Below are positions 21,087 through 31,629 of a stretch of 64,000 bases of DNA, piece after piece (position 1 is the first letter of the stretch; each line of letters starts with the position of its first letter). Where the stretch lies: contig CM069871.1 in NCBI GenBank assembly GCA_036172665.1, positions 56,356,713 through 56,420,712 on the forward strand. Reading direction: 5' to 3'. The stretch is from Prosopocoilus inquinatus. Taxonomy: Eukaryota > Arthropoda > Insecta > Coleoptera > Lucanidae. The position numbers were made by a program, and so were the translations under genes. Below the pieces are notes generated by a model. The model saw nothing but the letters and a program-made list of their open reading frames with translations, was not told the origin of the DNA and made no database searches.

Positions 21087-21388
21087 ATTTACGATAATGC
21101 AATAATCGGACGACATGTGAACGGCTAGCTGCGTAGTTTCTTCCCTTACCTTTATTATGATAAATAAAGATCGCAGCTCATTGTGTATTTTATAAAGCAG
21201 TTCGCTTCCCACGTCTTCGATCTTTGTGTTTAAGCTAAACTTCTATCGATCCGAAATCAAATCAAAATGCTTTTTTGTGCTGATTTCATAATTATTCGCA
21301 ATCGGTTACAACTGCGTCGCCCAACATATTCGTGGAAATTAAATTAAATGTTTATTTTAAACGTTGGGACTGGTTATAAAACACTATT

Positions 21389-21524
21389 GCCCATTTGCAC
21401 CACTTTCACTTAAAATTTTCTAGTCCTACTTAAGTGGTTAAGTGACACTTTCTATTATGGAAGAAGTGTCACTTAACAATTTAAGTGGGACTTAAAGTTT
21501 TAAGTGAAAGTGGAGCAAACGGGC
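21389..21524. repeat. foldback MITE, 136 bp
   Basis: GCCCATTTGCACCACTTTCA on the left is matched inverted on the right (TGAAAGTGGAGCAAACGGGC). The arms continue almost to the centre (TTAAGTGACACTTTC against GAAGTGTCACTTAA). It is nearly a full-length hairpin without coding capacity. Confidence 0.8.
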
Positions 21525-21654
21525 ATAAGTCACATCGCGTCAGCTTCTTGCGCCATTTTATTTCTTGCGAAGTACGCTTTTTGTCGATTTATTATTTCGA
21601 CAGAATTATAAATTGCTTTCACACTTGACAATTAACGCCATTGGATCTTATTGA

Positions 21655-21925
21655 CATCTCATCTTTTACTCGGTTGGCTTTACTTTAAGTCAGGTCGGTT
21701 TTGATTCGTTCTAATTCTTTCTTTTGGTACTTTGGGACGAAGCGAAGTTTGGCTTTATTAATTTGTATAACGTTTATATCTCTTGGCGGACAAGTTGCAT
21801 TGTAGTTCCACGACTTCGGTTGGAGTTGGATGTTACGCTGGTGGATCTAAAAACTCGTGTTGGCTTTTCCCAACTTGTTCCTTTTGGTTAGGACAGGTAT
21901 ATTTGCGATTATTGCTTTTTTCGCG
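21655..21925 (+). repeat. dispersed repeat, family H, copy 1
   Basis: Shares an ordered series of blocks with 62580-62945 (other strand): TTTTACTCGGTTG, GTCGGTTTTGA, TCTTTCTTT, TTTATTAATTTGT, TGGCGGACAAG, and finally GGACAGGTAT followed by GATTATT. It has more G+C than its surroundings. It may be the leader or long terminal repeat of a retroelement, or a duplicated promoter and first exon ending in a splice donor (CAG, GTAT). No gene assigned. Confidence 0.5.
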
Positions 21926-23648
21926 TAAATTATTATTGTCGCTTTTGACTCACGTACTGGTTTGAGTTTCGATCTTTTGCGACCACCTTCTGTGTCGAAC
22001 TTCCCGTTTTCAGCTTTCAATTTCGTTTATCAGCGTAGGACTTACGACAACGATGTCACCATGATCGTTTCATAGCGTCTTCCGATTGCTGCAATCAAGA
22101 TGCAATTAATTTACCTCCTGATTACTAAACGAAAACGGAGGCAAGTTAGCGCTGAAAGAGTGTATCAGCTGTCTCAAGCTAGTACTCAGTTGAAGAAAGG
22201 GTCGACGTCGCTACCTAAATTGTTGGCAAAGGTCTAGCGTTCGATTCTCGGACGAATAAGGAAAAATAAATAAGAAGTAAGATTTCATGGAAATAAATAA
22301 ATTGGCAACCAGTTATCTTTACCAAAACTTCCCTCATTGCGTTAGCACACAGGTTCGAAATTCTCGAACTCAAATGTTTCGAGGATTAGGGGAAACACTT
22401 TACAAAAAGAAAGTCACGATTTCAGTCTGCGTTGCCATTTTGTATAATTCCGTATAATAGCTCCTCTACCTTCTGATTACTTAACGAAAACGGTGATATG
22501 TTAGCGCTGAAGGAGTGTGTTGGCGATCCCGAGCTAATACTCAGATGGAGAATGGGTTAGGTCAAATCAAATTCGAGAGCGTCGGAGACGTTGATTACTA
22601 TAAAACAGCTGATTACTATAAAACGGATTCCCAAGGTTCACAAAGTGCGCCAAAATGCGGAAAACTTTCAGGAGTATCTTCACACTCGGATATTCAAAGC
22701 AGTAAATTGACGCAGCAAAACTTCACAATGTAAAGACATATATTTAACACAATGATTCAAGATTAACAAAAGGGCATAACCATAGCCCGTCGGCTAAAAA
22801 TAATCTAACAAAATTACCAGTGGTTGTTAGTAATACTTTTCACTTAAATAAAAAAATCTGCTTAAATTGATTTATTCTTAACTTGAATGATAGATACGTT
22901 AAAATGTCATGCGCCAGTATATTTATATATTGAGTAAACATGCGATAGTTAAATAAGGTAAATAATTCAGTTACGTTACGGTTTCGTCCCATATTCGGAA
23001 GAAATTGTGGTTATTCAGCTGTCAAACGTATAGACAAACGTCACCGAGTAGCGCCGCCACTCGTGGAAAAGTCGTACTTCGGTTGCGTCAATGTTACCAA
23101 ATGGCGTGCTGTATTGAACTGCGGAAAGCACGCTGATCCTATACATTGTTCATCGTAATGGCATTCCGATGCATAATTCAAACCGTTTATGCCCTCGATA
23201 GTAGGATTTTCGCCAAGGAAAGCAGGGTAAGGAAAGGGGGGTAAAGAAAGAAACGGATTTCTCTATTAAAACAAAGAAATCAAGTATAAGCAATGGTCAC
23301 GTTAGCGTCTACATTGAATTACCTTTTGTGGGTTATCCGCTCGGTATAATTTGCTTTCAGCAAATCGAACATCACTCAAGGCAACAAAGGATTTCAGTAA
23401 CACTGCATTTATTTAGAAGTCTGCATCAAACTTATGCAACAATTCTCGAGATCATACACGGAAGTACACCTTGCAATGTAGAAACGAAAAGTGACGCTGT
23501 ACGTGAGGATGTCGGACGCGACCAACAAATAACCCAAAGTGGCGACCAATCAGAACACAGAAAGAGATCCTCGTGATCATCTAGAATCAATGAGAGTCTT
23601 TGATACAAACGGGAAGCAATGTTACCACTTTACATCAGCAGATCTATG
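21926..23648. other. intergenic with a degenerate tandem duplication
   Basis: A segment of about 97 bp at 22107-22205 recurs at about 22466-22562 (CTGATTACT, then AACGAAAACGG, GTTAGCGCTGAA, GAGTGTGT, TACTCAG), a spacing near 358 bp. Short open frames (22515-22733, 23328-23576, 23539-23736) have no recognisable domains. Confidence 0.4.
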
Positions 23649-23656
23649 CCATACGT

Positions 23657-24274
23657 CAGCGTTTCCCAAACTGTCGGGCGCCCCCCCCCCCCTTCTGGGG
23701 ACGCGTAAATCTTCAAAGGGGGGCGCAGCAAAATAAGTATAACAAAATTGAATGCAAATTGCTACTAATTCATCATGTTATATTTTACAAGAGATTACAA
23801 ATACATACGGTCGGGTCGCAAGCAATCAATTTTTGTCGTCATTATAATTGGCAAGGGCTGGCATTAAAACGAAGGAGATTCGTGTCTTAATTGTGAATTC
23901 TAAGTCTCTTAAATATTTAATTTATTTTGACACTTTCGTGGTAAAAAGTCAAATGAAAATTTCTAATCTATGGAATTAAAACTGACATTTTTATTGACAG
24001 TGACGTCCAAAATTTAATACTTGCGAGTGTACTATACCGTGAGATTTTTTATTTTGAAATTGTAAATTGTAAATATTTCTAAGTTAAGTTTTAGAAAAAA
24101 AATGTGTGAATGTATTTCAGGATTTGCAAACAAGTTTCAATAAGACAAATGTACTATTACTGTCAGCTATGAAATATAACGATGAATTGCAAATATTTAA
24201 ATGAAGGGGGGGGGGGCTGAATCATAACAGAGCTCAAAAGGGGGGCGCGATACCTAAAAGTTTGGGAAATGCTG
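23657..24274. mobile_element. hAT-like non-autonomous element with 8-bp duplication
   Basis: The ends are CAGCGTTTCCCAAACT and, inverted, CAGCATTTCCCAAACT. Flanks CCATACGT (23649-23656) and CTATACGT (24275-24282) are an 8-bp duplication with one mismatch. CAG-GTTTCCCAAAC tips with 8-bp duplications are characteristic of hAT transposons. Sub-terminal runs of 13 C and 13 G, each next to a GGGCGC or GGGGGGCGC block, extend the inverted symmetry. No transposase. Confidence 0.88.
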
Positions 24275-24282
24275 CTATACGT

Positions 24283-24944
24283 GGTTGATGAAAGTATTTA
24301 CACCTAACACGATGGGTCCTAGAGTCGAGTGTTAGTTTTCGGCAGCTCTCCGAACTGACGACACTCAAATGGGAGTTCCCAATTTTAGATTGAGGCCGAC
24401 TTCGTTGGCATGTTAAGATTAATTCATACTCAGGATCCTAGTATCCATTTGGGGCTTATCTTTGTGCATGCGAAATACGAAGATGACATTTGTGGATACC
24501 TTCGTCGTGAGTTGTTCACCCAACATAGAACTATAGCATCTAGATTCACCGCCGGAGAATGTAAGGTGCAGAAGAGCCCCGGTGAGTACAAATGCTTGGG
24601 GCGCTTCGCGCCAACAATGAGATTTAAAGTTTGATTTAATAGTTGATTTACCGATTATGTGAAACCAGAAGTTGATCCGCTAGTAGTTGCTTTGATCTAA
24701 ATTCATTGTCATCTAAACTTTGGTAACTATTCACGTTTCAACTTTAATACAAGTACATTTGCGTTGACTTAAGGTGCATGTACACCTGTTTGGTGTTTTA
24801 ATTATTGCATTTGAATATTTTTTTACACACAACTTCACGGTTTTATTGATAATAATAGACGAGTTGCATAGATTGAGTTATTTTTTTTAAACACTCATCG
24901 CCTCCGGTTAAGATTAGATGGCGCTCAAATATTTTCGCGATTAA
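24283..24944. other. intergenic, one unrecognised open frame
   Basis: A plus-strand frame at 24410-24634 encodes IHLGLIFVHAKYEDDICGYL and a further basic stretch. It has no known domain and no splice or promoter support. Confidence 0.25.
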
Positions 24945-25203
24945 GGGCCAGTTTTTCAAATGGGGTTCAACTTTAAACTCCGTTTTATTCCTATAGAAAC
25001 AATTATCCTTATAATTGTTACTATGGGAATAAAGCTAAGCTGAAAGTTACACTAAGGCCCGGTTTCACCATCACAGTTTAACTTTAAGCTCCGTTTTATT
25101 TCTATGGAAACAATTATCTTTGCAATTGTTACTATGGGAATAAAGCGAAGTTTAAAGTTCAACTGTGATGGTGAAACCGGGCCTGAGATGGAAAAACTGG
25201 GCC
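24945..25203. repeat. PIF/Harbinger-like MITE with TAA duplication, outer copy
   Basis: GGGCCAGTTTTTC on the left is inverted on the right (AAAAACTGGGCC). TAA flanks both sides (24942-24944 and 25204-25206). Three-base TWA duplications and GC-rich tips fit Tourist-type MITEs. It holds a second member of its own family (25056-25183). Confidence 0.7.
25056..25183. repeat. MITE of the same family nested in the outer copy
   Basis: GGCCCGGTTTCACCATCACA is repeated exactly inverted at the right end. The interior (ATGGAAACAATTATC, CAATTGTTACTATGGG) is homologous to that of the outer copy. Flanks are TAA and TGA, that is, a duplication with one change. The much better terminal match shows it is younger than its host. 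Confidence 0.85.
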
Positions 25204-25868
25204 TAAGTCAGGGTTGGAAAGTTTAAAACAAACTGTTTAAAACATAGTGTTTAAAACATGTTTAAAACACCGAATTAAAAACATACCATCTGTTTTAAAC
25301 AAAATGTTTTAAACATGTTTTTTTTTTTTGATAATATTTTAAATTCATTTTTTGTAATTTTAAGCTAATAAAGACCACTTTTCATATACGTGTTTTATTC
25401 TTGCAACGTAATATTGTGTAACCAGAAGTTAATCGTTCAGGGTCTGTATTTCACTCACAGATTAACTTTAAACTTTACTTTGTTCACATATCAATTGTTT
25501 TAATAATTGTAGACAATGCGTGGCTGAGCTGATGACGTGATGACTACTCTATAGCTCTGATTTGAACTAAATTTAAATTGCATTAGATTGATTATAATCA
25601 ATTCATTAATTATTATTCTAGTGATAGAATAATACTTGTGTTGTAAAATTTTTAAATACCTTTTCAATATTTAACCTTTTATTATTACATATAAAATAGC
25701 GACATCTTACTATCGCTTTTTGACCTAACATTGCAGTAGGATAGACAAATTGAAGCGGGATTTGCTCCTAATGAGTCCCCCATGCAAGGCGGCCATGCTT
25801 GCTGTCAAAGCATAATGAAAGATTTTAGAAAAATTTTGTGCAAATCGTTTTTGATTGCAGTGAGAACC

Positions 25869-25933
25869 TCGAGCAGCCTCTGGACAGCTGTTTCAGCCCT
25901 GCTTGGGGCTTCTTCAGCAGAAACGTAGCTCGA
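25869..25933 (-). ncRNA. type I hammerhead ribozyme, left arm
   Basis: Exact inverted copy of the ribozyme at 26310-26374, with all core bases and stems intact. See that entry for the structure. Confidence 0.82.
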
Positions 25934-26309
25934 CATTCCCACTGCAGACCAAAAACGACTTGCCCAATTTATTCGCAAATGCGATGTAAGAATGATGAAC
26001 ATATAAAATAGCGACATCTTACTATCGCTTTTTGACCTAACATTGCAGTAGGATAGACAAATTGAAGCGGGATTTGCTCCTAATGAGTCCCCCAAAATTT
26101 TTCTAAAATCTTTCATTATGCTTTGACAGCAAGCATGGCCGCCTTGCATGGGGGACTCATTAGGAGCAAATCCCGCTTCAATTTGTCTATCCTACTGCAA
26201 TGTTAGGTCAAAAAGCGATAGTAAGATGTCGCTATTTTATATGTTCATCATTCTTACATCGCATTTGCGAATAAATTGGGCAAGTCGTTTTTGGTCTGCA
26301 GTGGGAATG

Positions 26310-26374
26310 TCGAGCTACGTTTCTGCTGAAGAAGCCCCAAGCAGGGCTGAAACAGCTGTCCAGAGGCTGCTCGA
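26310..26374 (+). ncRNA. type I hammerhead ribozyme, right arm
   Basis: Outer stem I is TCGAGC with GCTCGA. After an internal loop (TACG / CT), inner stem I is TTTCTG with CAGAGG. The core is CTGAAGA (26326-26332). Stem II is AGCCC / GGGCT (26333-26337, 26344-26348) with loop CAAGCA. GAAA follows at 26349-26352. Stem III is the self-complementary ACAGCTGT, so it is best formed in a dimer. The triplet GTC predicts cleavage after 26360. Every invariant hammerhead position is present. A cut once per monomer would release 312-nt RNAs able to circularise, as in retrozymes. Activity itself is inferred. Confidence 0.85.
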
Positions 26375-27280
26375 GGTTCTCACTGCAATCAAAAACGATT
26401 TGCACAAAATTTTTCTAAAATCTTTTATTATTACATTAAGTTTTGAAACATACTGGGTCCTCCGCTTCCCTGTTCATACTATGGGCTACGGGATGAGTTA
26501 TTATGTAGCAAACTGGCTTAAATTTGTCAATGATAATGCAATGTTAGGTCAAAAAGTGATCGTAGGATGTCGCTGTTTAAACTATTTATAACGTTATCGT
26601 TTCATTTGTCTTCATTGTATTTCTACCGTTGTGTCCCAAGGCCGTATATTAGCCCTTCTAGAATTTTAAGGTTTGTTTAAAATTTGAAAACGATGAATTA
26701 AACAAAAATTTAATTTGAAATTTCAGACATTTACCAACTGGACTTTTGGTTTCGCCGGAAGTAATATCAACTTTGTTATTTTAAATGGAACATCCTACAT
26801 GTTTTTACATGAAATTTTTGTTTTCCAGTATTGAGAGCCACGTGTCAGTCATGTATTTTAGTTAATTTTAGTTCTAATGTGATCAAGTAATTTGAAAAAA
26901 AAAATTTCTTTGGATTGTATTTGATTTTAGTTTTTATTGGGAATGTTTTTCTCAGTGTGTTGATACCAAATACTTCATACTTTCTTTGAAAATCATTTAA
27001 AACACCGCAACCGTAGATCCTAAATAAATCAAGTTCTGCCTTAAATGATTTAAATTATCAGAGTCCATACATTATTTTTAAAAGGGTACATAATCTAACA
27101 TTACAAACTTTTCATCTTTCTTTTAATTAGACATCGAGTTTTAATAAATTCTTCTTTTTATGCAAATATCATGCAATATAATAAATAAGGTCAATTTTAA
27201 ACATGTTTTAAAAAAAAAAAAACAGAAGTTTTGTTCTTTTTTAAAAAAAGAAACAGTTTCTTTCCAACCCTGGCCTAAGT

Positions 27281-29035
27281 AAACCCTTATGCTCGTCACG
27301 ACCGAGCTGGGAGCTGTGCTGTAGGTTAATTTCCTCAGCACAATTCTCTTTCTATTCAAGTAGGTAGCAGATTCGCAAGATGTTAAAAAGAAAAAGAATT
27401 CAGAACGTTGGTAGAAATGGTAAAATGGGGTTTTCGTATTACATCAGAGCCTTCAAATAGCGTTCAGTAGCATTCAAGGATTTAAAGTAGTGTCTTTTAA
27501 AATCTGAAGTTGAAAATTAAAGAAGATTAAACGATTCTCGTTCTTGTAGTCTATTGGATTTTTTCGAAGAATAAAATCAATAGGTACCTTTTGTTGACAA
27601 CTTGAAACATTATGATTCATTCTGTCGCATCTCGGAATATATCCCTGTTCTCCTGGTTAACCCTGTACAAGGATCGATTTTATTTGTTTAACTTTTTCCC
27701 CTCACTCGTAATAAAGCAATGAACCGAATTATGTGGGTGTACCTTTGTGTAAACAGTCCAGAGTATTGTGGAGCAAGTTCGCTTTTAAAAGAAATCTGCG
27801 ATTTATAATCTTGTAAATATCGGTAGTAGCATGTCAAACACAATTATCTGTCGTAAATATTGACAACAATATTCCGGTACCTCAGTGTTTACCGTTTCAG
27901 AAATTGACGGACGGATTAACTTGATCGAATAAACAGCGCAAATGGCAGAAAAAAAACTGCAAACTGGGTCAATATCGAAAACTCAACGTAACTGGTACAG
28001 CACATGTAACTACCTACATGCATATTATTGCGAGCAGGAAGTTGGAACTTTAATGTTATTTCATAGGAGTGTTGATTTTAGCAAAGTTAATGCGAGTGAA
28101 TTTCCCCAATTTGCTTAAAGTTTTGAAGCACTCGTATTTGATAGTAACGCTCATAATTTATTATCTTTTTTTTTTCTGAAAAGTATCAAGTATGTATATA
28201 TTTTGCTTGCGAAGGAATTTACTAAAAGAAAAAAAAAAGATTTCTAAACGAACACAAATTTGCAGTATGATTAATTTGATATTTAAATGATAATAATTAA
28301 TAAACCGATGTCATAAAGTTGACCACTAAAGGTAAAACAATTACTAAAATAGGGTTGTATAATATATTATACAATTAATGGTAATTGAAGTATAAATAAT
28401 TCAGTGTTCAATTACTTAGGTCAAATTTATAATAAGGATGTAACTATAAACGTTGATATTCCCATCAATTCACTATTAACGAGCCCATCCTTTGAGCTAT
28501 TAACCGTAAAACATCCAAATCTCCGAACAAGTACCGGTGTTAGTTTAATTGATTTAATCCATTTATTATTCATCTGCACCTTTCAGTTTTCCGAATTGCG
28601 GCGGTTTTATTTGAATTACCGGGTATTATGGAGTGCCTTTGATGGATGCGAACGGATTATGAAAAATTAATAGTCGTCAAAAAGGATTAGCGGCTTCCGC
28701 TTCGCGCATCTGAACTTTGTATTTCCTGTTCTTGAATTTTAAAGTTAGGATACGGAAATGTAAATAATGAATTGCGCGGAGATTTCCCAAATTTTTGGTT
28801 CTGTTATAAATAAACAAAACTTCGTTTGTATTGTTTTTTAAATTTAATGACTTGTAATTTTTTTCAAAATTTTTCAATATTTACATTTGAGAATACATGA
28901 GAATAAATTACATTAATCATACATTACCCACACAAGGTATTCCTATTTTATATTTCAAGATTTTTTCAACGTCATAAAAATTAGCTATGATTTTTTAACA
29001 ATATTTTGTAAATGTTGTGATTACCTTTACACATA
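27281..29035. other. intergenic, no gene recognised
   Basis: The sequence is A+T-rich. An 88-codon plus-strand frame (28404-28670, FNYLGQIYNKDVTINVDIP) has no domain I recognise and no promoter or splice context. Confidence 0.3.
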
Positions 29036-29157
29036 CAAGCTGTCCATTTTTGTGCCTCTATAGGGATCTCACTTATCTTAAGAGATACAAAGTTGGTTAA
29101 ATTAGGACAAAGTTGCGCATTTTCACGCTGAATAATAATCTGAAAAGATATTTGAAA
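29036..29157. repeat. fragment sharing a terminus with the foldback at 34419
   Basis: CAAGCTGTCCATTTTTGTGCC, then CTATAGGGATCT, CTTATCTTAAGAG, AAGTTGGTTAAATTAG and AATAATAATCTGAAAAG match 34419-34515 in order. Family A copy 2 begins immediately after and probably interrupts it. Confidence 0.7.
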
Positions 29158-29159
29158 TA

Positions 29160-30273
29160 CAGGGTGTAATCAAATTAGTTTCACATATTAATACCGCAAG
29201 TTCCTCATCCTGTAAGAGAATTAATGCTGCAACTACCAAAAGTCTAGCTCAAAAATAAAAAAATTACCTAGTGGAGGAGTATTGACTCTTTTGTTTGAGA
29301 ACTTCTGGTCGGCCGTGCACAAAAACTACGTTATAAAACAAAATTCCAGCAAAATTCAAGGTCAATTGCTTGATCGCATTTCAAAAGCTTTATGGGAACA
29401 CAATAAAACAGAATCACCGACCCATTAAAGACGACAGACAGTTCAAATTGACAACCTCTCGGTCGTGGTCCGTGTGTGCATTATAATTAAAGGAGAACAA
29501 TTGAAATCGGCTTGCATTGATCAGAATTAAATCTGTTTCATTAGATAATCGACAATAATTAGATATTGACATCCTAGTCTTTGTAAACCAATAGTACACA
29601 TGATTTACAGTGCTAATTTCGTGTATTAAAGTAATTTAAGAAAAGTATTAGTCGCTCTGATTGATTGTCGCTTTGTTAATTATTTCCACTAACGAATACG
29701 TTTCTTCTTAGTTCGAGTTCGATGACGCTTCATTGTTTTGGTTCCACAAAATAATAAAAGCGATAACTGCATTCAATAATGATTTTCCGAAATGCAGAAA
29801 GAAAAGACATTCTTAAACATTTTGCGCATTAAAGAAATAACAATGCAGTTTATTGACGACCAGCAAATAAAATACATGATGAATACGTATGAACTAGTAA
29901 AATAATTTTAGAAAATGGAATTTCTAATTTTTATTTATTTTTACAGTTTTGTGAGCAGAAAACTATTAACAATTACGTAAAAATTGAGAAAATTGATTAC
30001 AATTCTATTCCGTTATGGAATTACATAAGCGATGATTTTAACCCAGTGCCCTTAAGTTCGATGACGCTTTATTGTTTTACGACGTTTTATGATGCGATTG
30101 TAGAAACTGATACACGGCCAGTCAGAGGTTTTCAAACAAAAAGTCTCCGGGCTCTGGGGGGGTTTTAATTTCTTTAATTTTTCACCAATAAAATTCGTAT
30201 TTGCAGAAATCAATTTCTTAAGTGAGAAAGAACTTACAGTTTTAATATGTGAAACTTATTTGATTACAGGCTG
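29160..30273. mobile_element. TA-flanked inverted-repeat DNA element, family A, copy 2
   Basis: Same ends and interior as the copy at 5318-6443, with TA on both sides. A small duplication (GACAGACAG around 29433) and a deletion in the 3' open stretch distinguish it. The minus-strand frame 29414-29599 is not conserved in the other copies. Confidence 0.85.
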
Positions 30274-31629
30274 TATATACACTTACCGGAATGAAACGAA
30301 ATTATCACATCGGTTTAATTTAAATCGTCACGAAGACACAAGAGGAAATCTAAAATCTCTCTTTCGCAAATATCAAACATGAGCATAATTAATTGAATAA
30401 AATTAAACAGAAGGAAAAGAGTTAGTTTCACAAGAAATTAATTTAAAGATGAGGATAAAAACGCAAAACTTAAAAGCAGGAATCGAGGATCAACTACCGT
30501 TTTGCCTGCGGTAAGCCATTTTTAAAATCAACAACAATATTAGTTACCGTTTGAACAAAACGATTAACTTTTCAACGCACTTTTCACCGAGAGAGGGCGC
30601 TGTAATATTAATTTAGAAGCTTAGACGTGCAATAAACCGTTGACTGAGCGGAAAATTCTTGCCTTCTTCTATTAATTCAGCGATTTTAGTTTCCTATGGA
30701 AAAATGCAAGTCGCAACTGATAAATAAGTCTTTATTTTAAAGCTCAATAGAAATTTAACGCTTATAATGTCTAAGATGTATGAAAAAATATTGAAGGATT
30801 ATATGAATCTGATGTGTTGCTTATCTAAGTTGACGTCACAATGAAAACATTTTATTTCATATTATTTCTGAACTGAAATAATTAATAATTTAATTTTATA
30901 CAAAAATAAATCCAGTTTCTTACATTTTAGAATTGAATGTATAGGATTTGTGGTTGACTGCTGAAGATTTTATAATTATATTTATCTATATGCAAAAGTG
31001 CTTCATGTTTCCAACAAGTTCCTAAGGTAATCGCATTTAATAACTTTTAATAATAAGTTTTAATTTTGAATTTTGATTCATTGAGCTATAGACGATGAAA
31101 TCAATGCCAGTAGTTTATTAGCGAATGCAAATTTCTAAAATATAAAAATTACAAACTGCCGTAATGAATACTTCTTTCTAAAAATGTATTAACTGAAGAT
31201 ATTTTCTTAATTTGATTTCAAGAAGATTTAAATCGTGGTAACCATATTTTCCTCGTTAGTGGGTGCCTTGCAAATTGCTGAAACCTTCTGCAAATATGCC
31301 AAAAATATCATCCAAATTGATTCAAGCGTTCCTTTGCTATAAGAGAAGCTTTTTTTTAAAGAGCTTTGAAACAGAATTCTTGCTTAACGGTGCACATTTG
31401 TATTTCGATAAATTAGATTAAATCATCATATTTTGAGCCAGGCAATTCATGATTAAGCGTTAGGAAAATAAGAACAGCCTGTGTAATAGTAAATAGAACA
31501 GTAAGAAAAATAATAGAAGATACAAGAGTTAAACCAAGCTTTAAAATCGGAAGTGACTATTACCTATAGGAAATAATGCTAAATTTGAAGGAAGAAAAAT
31601 ATTACAAAGAAATTAAAATCCAAGGAAAA
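30274..31629. other. intergenic, nothing recognised
   Basis: A+T-rich DNA without long frames, terminal repeats or known motifs that I can see. Confidence 0.4.

Larger units (their letters stand above)
25691..26421. mobile_element. hammerhead-bearing inverted-dimer element (retrozyme-like), family C, copy 2, youngest
   Basis: A perfect 15-bp duplication, CTTTTATTATTACAT, lies at 25676-25690 and 26422-26436. The element is built only from a 312-bp monomer of three parts: U (91 bp, 25691-25781), V (56 bp, 25782-25837) and W (165 bp, 25838-26002). The order is U-V-W-U (to 26093), then on the opposite strand V'-U'-W' and the first bases of V'. The two U copies read the same. The left arm 25818-26093 and right arm 26150-26425 (three bases into the duplication) are exact inverted copies as far as I can read, separated by 56 bp. 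Each W holds a hammerhead ribozyme. The open frames at 25805-26149 (minus) and 26148-26591 (plus) are the two arms of this palindrome, not genes. Confidence 0.88.
25209..27272. mobile_element. hAT-like element with perfect 8-bp duplication, family J
   Basis: GCCTAAGT stands at 25201-25208 and 27273-27280. The element begins CAGGGTTGGAAAG and ends CTTTCCAACCCTG. Sub-terminal arms are rich in TTTAAAACATG. It landed on the last bases of the outer MITE. It contains family C copy 2 (25691-26421), a relic of a C part U at 26537-26577 (minus) and a fragment resembling a family B arm near 26730-26805 (GTTATTTTAAATGGAACATC). No transposase was found, so it is non-autonomous. Confidence 0.88.

Noticed and set aside
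20831..21097. 88-codon plus-strand frame
   Set aside because: It lies across the antisense of the tRNA-derived SINE. The second SINE copy does not keep the frame open.
25805..26591. Two open frames (114 and 147 codons) that encode the same peptide on opposite strands
   Set aside because: They are the two arms of the family C palindrome. The apparent conserved peptide (SSYVSAEEAPSRAE and onwards) is the translated hammerhead ribozyme, and sequence is conserved at bases needed for the RNA fold, not at codons.
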